From assembly GCA_022457155.1 (NCBI GenBank), contig JAJGOT010001054.1:15001-79000 (forward strand): DNA of 64,000 nt, given 5' to 3'. The number at the start of each line of letters is the position of its first letter. Within the stretch, counting starts at the first letter, position 1. Under the pieces are notes generated by a model that was not told the origin of the DNA, did not search any database, and was given only the letters and a program-made list of their open reading frames with translations. The stretch comes from Cladopsammia gracilis. Its lineage: Eukaryota > Cnidaria > Anthozoa > Scleractinia > Dendrophylliidae. The translations under genes were made by a program, and so were the position numbers. Positions 62,484 through 64,000 of the stretch are shown here, piece by piece.

Positions 62484-62792
62484 GCTTGACTATTTGACTA
62501 TAATTGCTTCTATTTTCACCGCGTGAAGCGATTTTGTCAGAGCAAAGCAAATGAACGTGACCGAAGAAAGCACCAGGCGATTTGTGTTACTCGTATCAAT
62601 ACAACAGTGACTGTGGAGAGTGTCGCCAGTTCGTGCCTCGTCCGGAAGCTTCGGTTTCCGGGATCGTCGACGGAATCGGTTTCTCCGATCCCCAGGCGAT
62701 CACTGTCGGAACATGGCTTGAGGATTTAGATACCACGATCGCCTGTTACTTTATTCGGTCACGTTCATCATTTTGCTCTGACAAAATCGATT

Positions 62793-63000
62793 CTAGACTA
62801 CGAGTAGTCCCTCTTTTTTCCTCAGGGATAGTAGAGCGAGCGAAACGCAAGCGCGCGTGAAAGAGAAAAAAGAGGATCCCTCTTTTTTCTCTCTCCCCGC
62901 AGCGCGTCTCGCCTTTCTCGCGTGGGGTGATTTTCACGCGCGCTCGCATTTCGCTCGCTCTACCATCCCTGAGGAAAAAAGAGGGACTACTCGTAGTCTA
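62793..63000. mobile_element. 208-bp foldback element with 8-bp target duplication
   Basis: Arms CTAGACTACGAGTAGTCC.. and ..GGACTACTCGTAGTCTA are about 65 bp. AATCGATT flanks both sides exactly (62785-62792 and 63001-63008), as for hAT-derived MITEs. A lone GACTGCTCGTAGTCTA end also lies at 19365-19380. It lies about 310 bp upstream of the HAO-C start codon. Confidence 0.9.
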
Positions 63001-63189
63001 AATCGATTCGCGCGGAGAAAATAGAAGAGATTGCAGTCAAATTTGCCTCAGTCCTCTGCGCCCTGTGCGGAAGACATGCTATATTCACTGGACAACATTA
63101 TTTTTTTACTGTGTTTTATCAATTGTAATCCAATGAAAGTGTAATATCATGTTATCTAACAGATCTGGTAACTTCTCCCTACTTTCCTT

Positions 63190-63365
63190 TTTTCACGGTC
63201 CCAAAGGGCTCCAGGGCTTTAAGGACCAAAAAAGCAGGGCTCCAGGGCTCCAAGGCCAAAAAAGTGGGGCTTTTTCAGGGCTCCAGGTTCCAGACATTGT
63301 CCAAACGAAAAAATCCATGGGGCTCCGGGGCTCCAAATAAAAACAATCTTTCTCCAGGGCTCCAG
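63190..63365. repeat. GGGCTCCAGG motif-repeat patch
   Basis: GGGCTCCAGGG or close variants about eight times in 170 bp with CCAAAAAAG spacers; possibly one end of an element whose termini I cannot define. Confidence 0.6.
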
Positions 63366-63619
63366 GGATCCACCCTTTCGGACCCTTTTTTTTTTTTCGT
63401 ATAAATATTCAAGTTTCAACACTGGTCAAGCCCACACAATTGGAAGGCATGAAACACAACATCATGTACAGCTTTTTATTTTAGCGGTTTTTTTTTAAAT
63501 TTGCAATGGACGGCCCATTTTGGTTAATTATGTATTTAAAAGCAACCAGCAGTAAATTGATAACATTGGAGTCGCACTAGATTACGTGAAGTATTTTATT
63601 TTTCTTAGGGAAAGTCGAG

Positions 63620-64000
63620 TCGCAGTATGACTTTTGACGCGACTTTGACTCGTGTCATTTGACTACACCTTTGGCGCGCGTCAAAAGTGTCGTAAATACG
63701 GCCTTTACCACCTTTGATTGGGGCAGCACGCAGCTCTTACAGACCCAAAGGTCTTCTCTGATTTGCTGAGAAAACAATAGAACAAACAACACAACGATGG
63801 ACCTTAGACCTAAAAACAATAGAGCTGCGTGATACCCAGGTCCAATGAAATTAGAGATTGTTTAGAGCTGCGTGGTATATCCTTTCATTTGAATCACAGG
63901 TGTGATCAAAGATGACCTTTGACGCGCGTCAAAAATGGGCAAAGGTTTGCAAAGATGGCCTTTAACACGCCTTTGACCACACTATTGATCACCGGCAAAG
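63620..64000. repeat. probable transposon end, TTTGACGCGCGTCAAAA motif
   Basis: TTTGGCGCGCGTCAAAAGTG (63670), TTTGACGCGCGTCAAAAATG (63917) and several CTTTGAC/GTCAAAG words, with an inverted AGAGCTGCGTG/CACGCAGCTCT pair (63728 and 63866). The window ends inside it. Confidence 0.5.

Overview
This is eukaryotic, animal DNA: intron-split genes with GT-AG boundaries, AT-rich non-coding sequence, and a very high load of DNA transposons, LINEs, Penelope-like elements and foldback repeats. The mix of repeats and the protein sequences suggest a cnidarian, most likely a stony coral. That assignment is inference; no species-diagnostic gene is present.

Two kinds of gene can be rebuilt completely. (1) Three copies of a peroxisomal 2-hydroxyacid oxidase (HAO / glycolate oxidase family, FMN enzyme) lie on the minus strand at 1028-12809 (copy A), 17311-36784 (copy B) and 57597-62483 (copy C). 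Each has six exons of exactly the same length (143, 152, 506, 162, 70 and 65 bp), is open throughout, encodes 365 residues and ends in a peroxisomal PTS1-type tripeptide (SHL, SHL, CHL). All three have replaced the family's active-site tyrosine (position 134 here) by Glu or Gln. (2) A five-exon, 764-residue glutamate carboxypeptidase II / NAALADase-type peptidase (M28B) lies on the plus strand at 44138-53813, between HAO copies B and C. It has a GC-AG intron, one large 3' exon and a duplicated promoter plus first-exon start.

Layout. 1-12.8 kb: HAO-A; its 8.1-kb first intron holds a multi-layer transposon nest (4.8-9.8 kb), MITEs and two tRNA-like genes. 12.8-17.3 kb: intergenic repeats, a Ty3/gypsy reverse transcriptase scrap and a perfect 61-bp palindrome. 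17.3-36.8 kb: HAO-B; its 2.1-kb second intron has a foldback with telomere-type repeats, and its 15.3-kb first intron has a 2.2-kb minisatellite of 60-bp units, a Helitron helicase scrap, a LINE with a hAT element inserted in it (8-bp target duplication), and several foldback elements with private internal motifs. 36.8-43.5 kb: Penelope-like endonuclease, Ty3/gypsy integrase and LINE remnants. 43.5-54.2 kb: the peptidase gene. 54.2-57.6 kb: Penelope-like and LINE tails plus one possible orphan exon. 57.6-62.5 kb: HAO-C. 62.5-64 kb: foldback and other repeats.

The HAO copies would oxidise 2-hydroxy acids in peroxisomes, giving H2O2; the peptidase is predicted to be a type II plasma-membrane zinc enzyme. 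Nothing links their functions except position. The most unusual points are the active-site divergence shared by the whole HAO array, and a recurrent design in which many unrelated-looking transposable elements each carry their own 10-15-bp motif repeated inside both ends.
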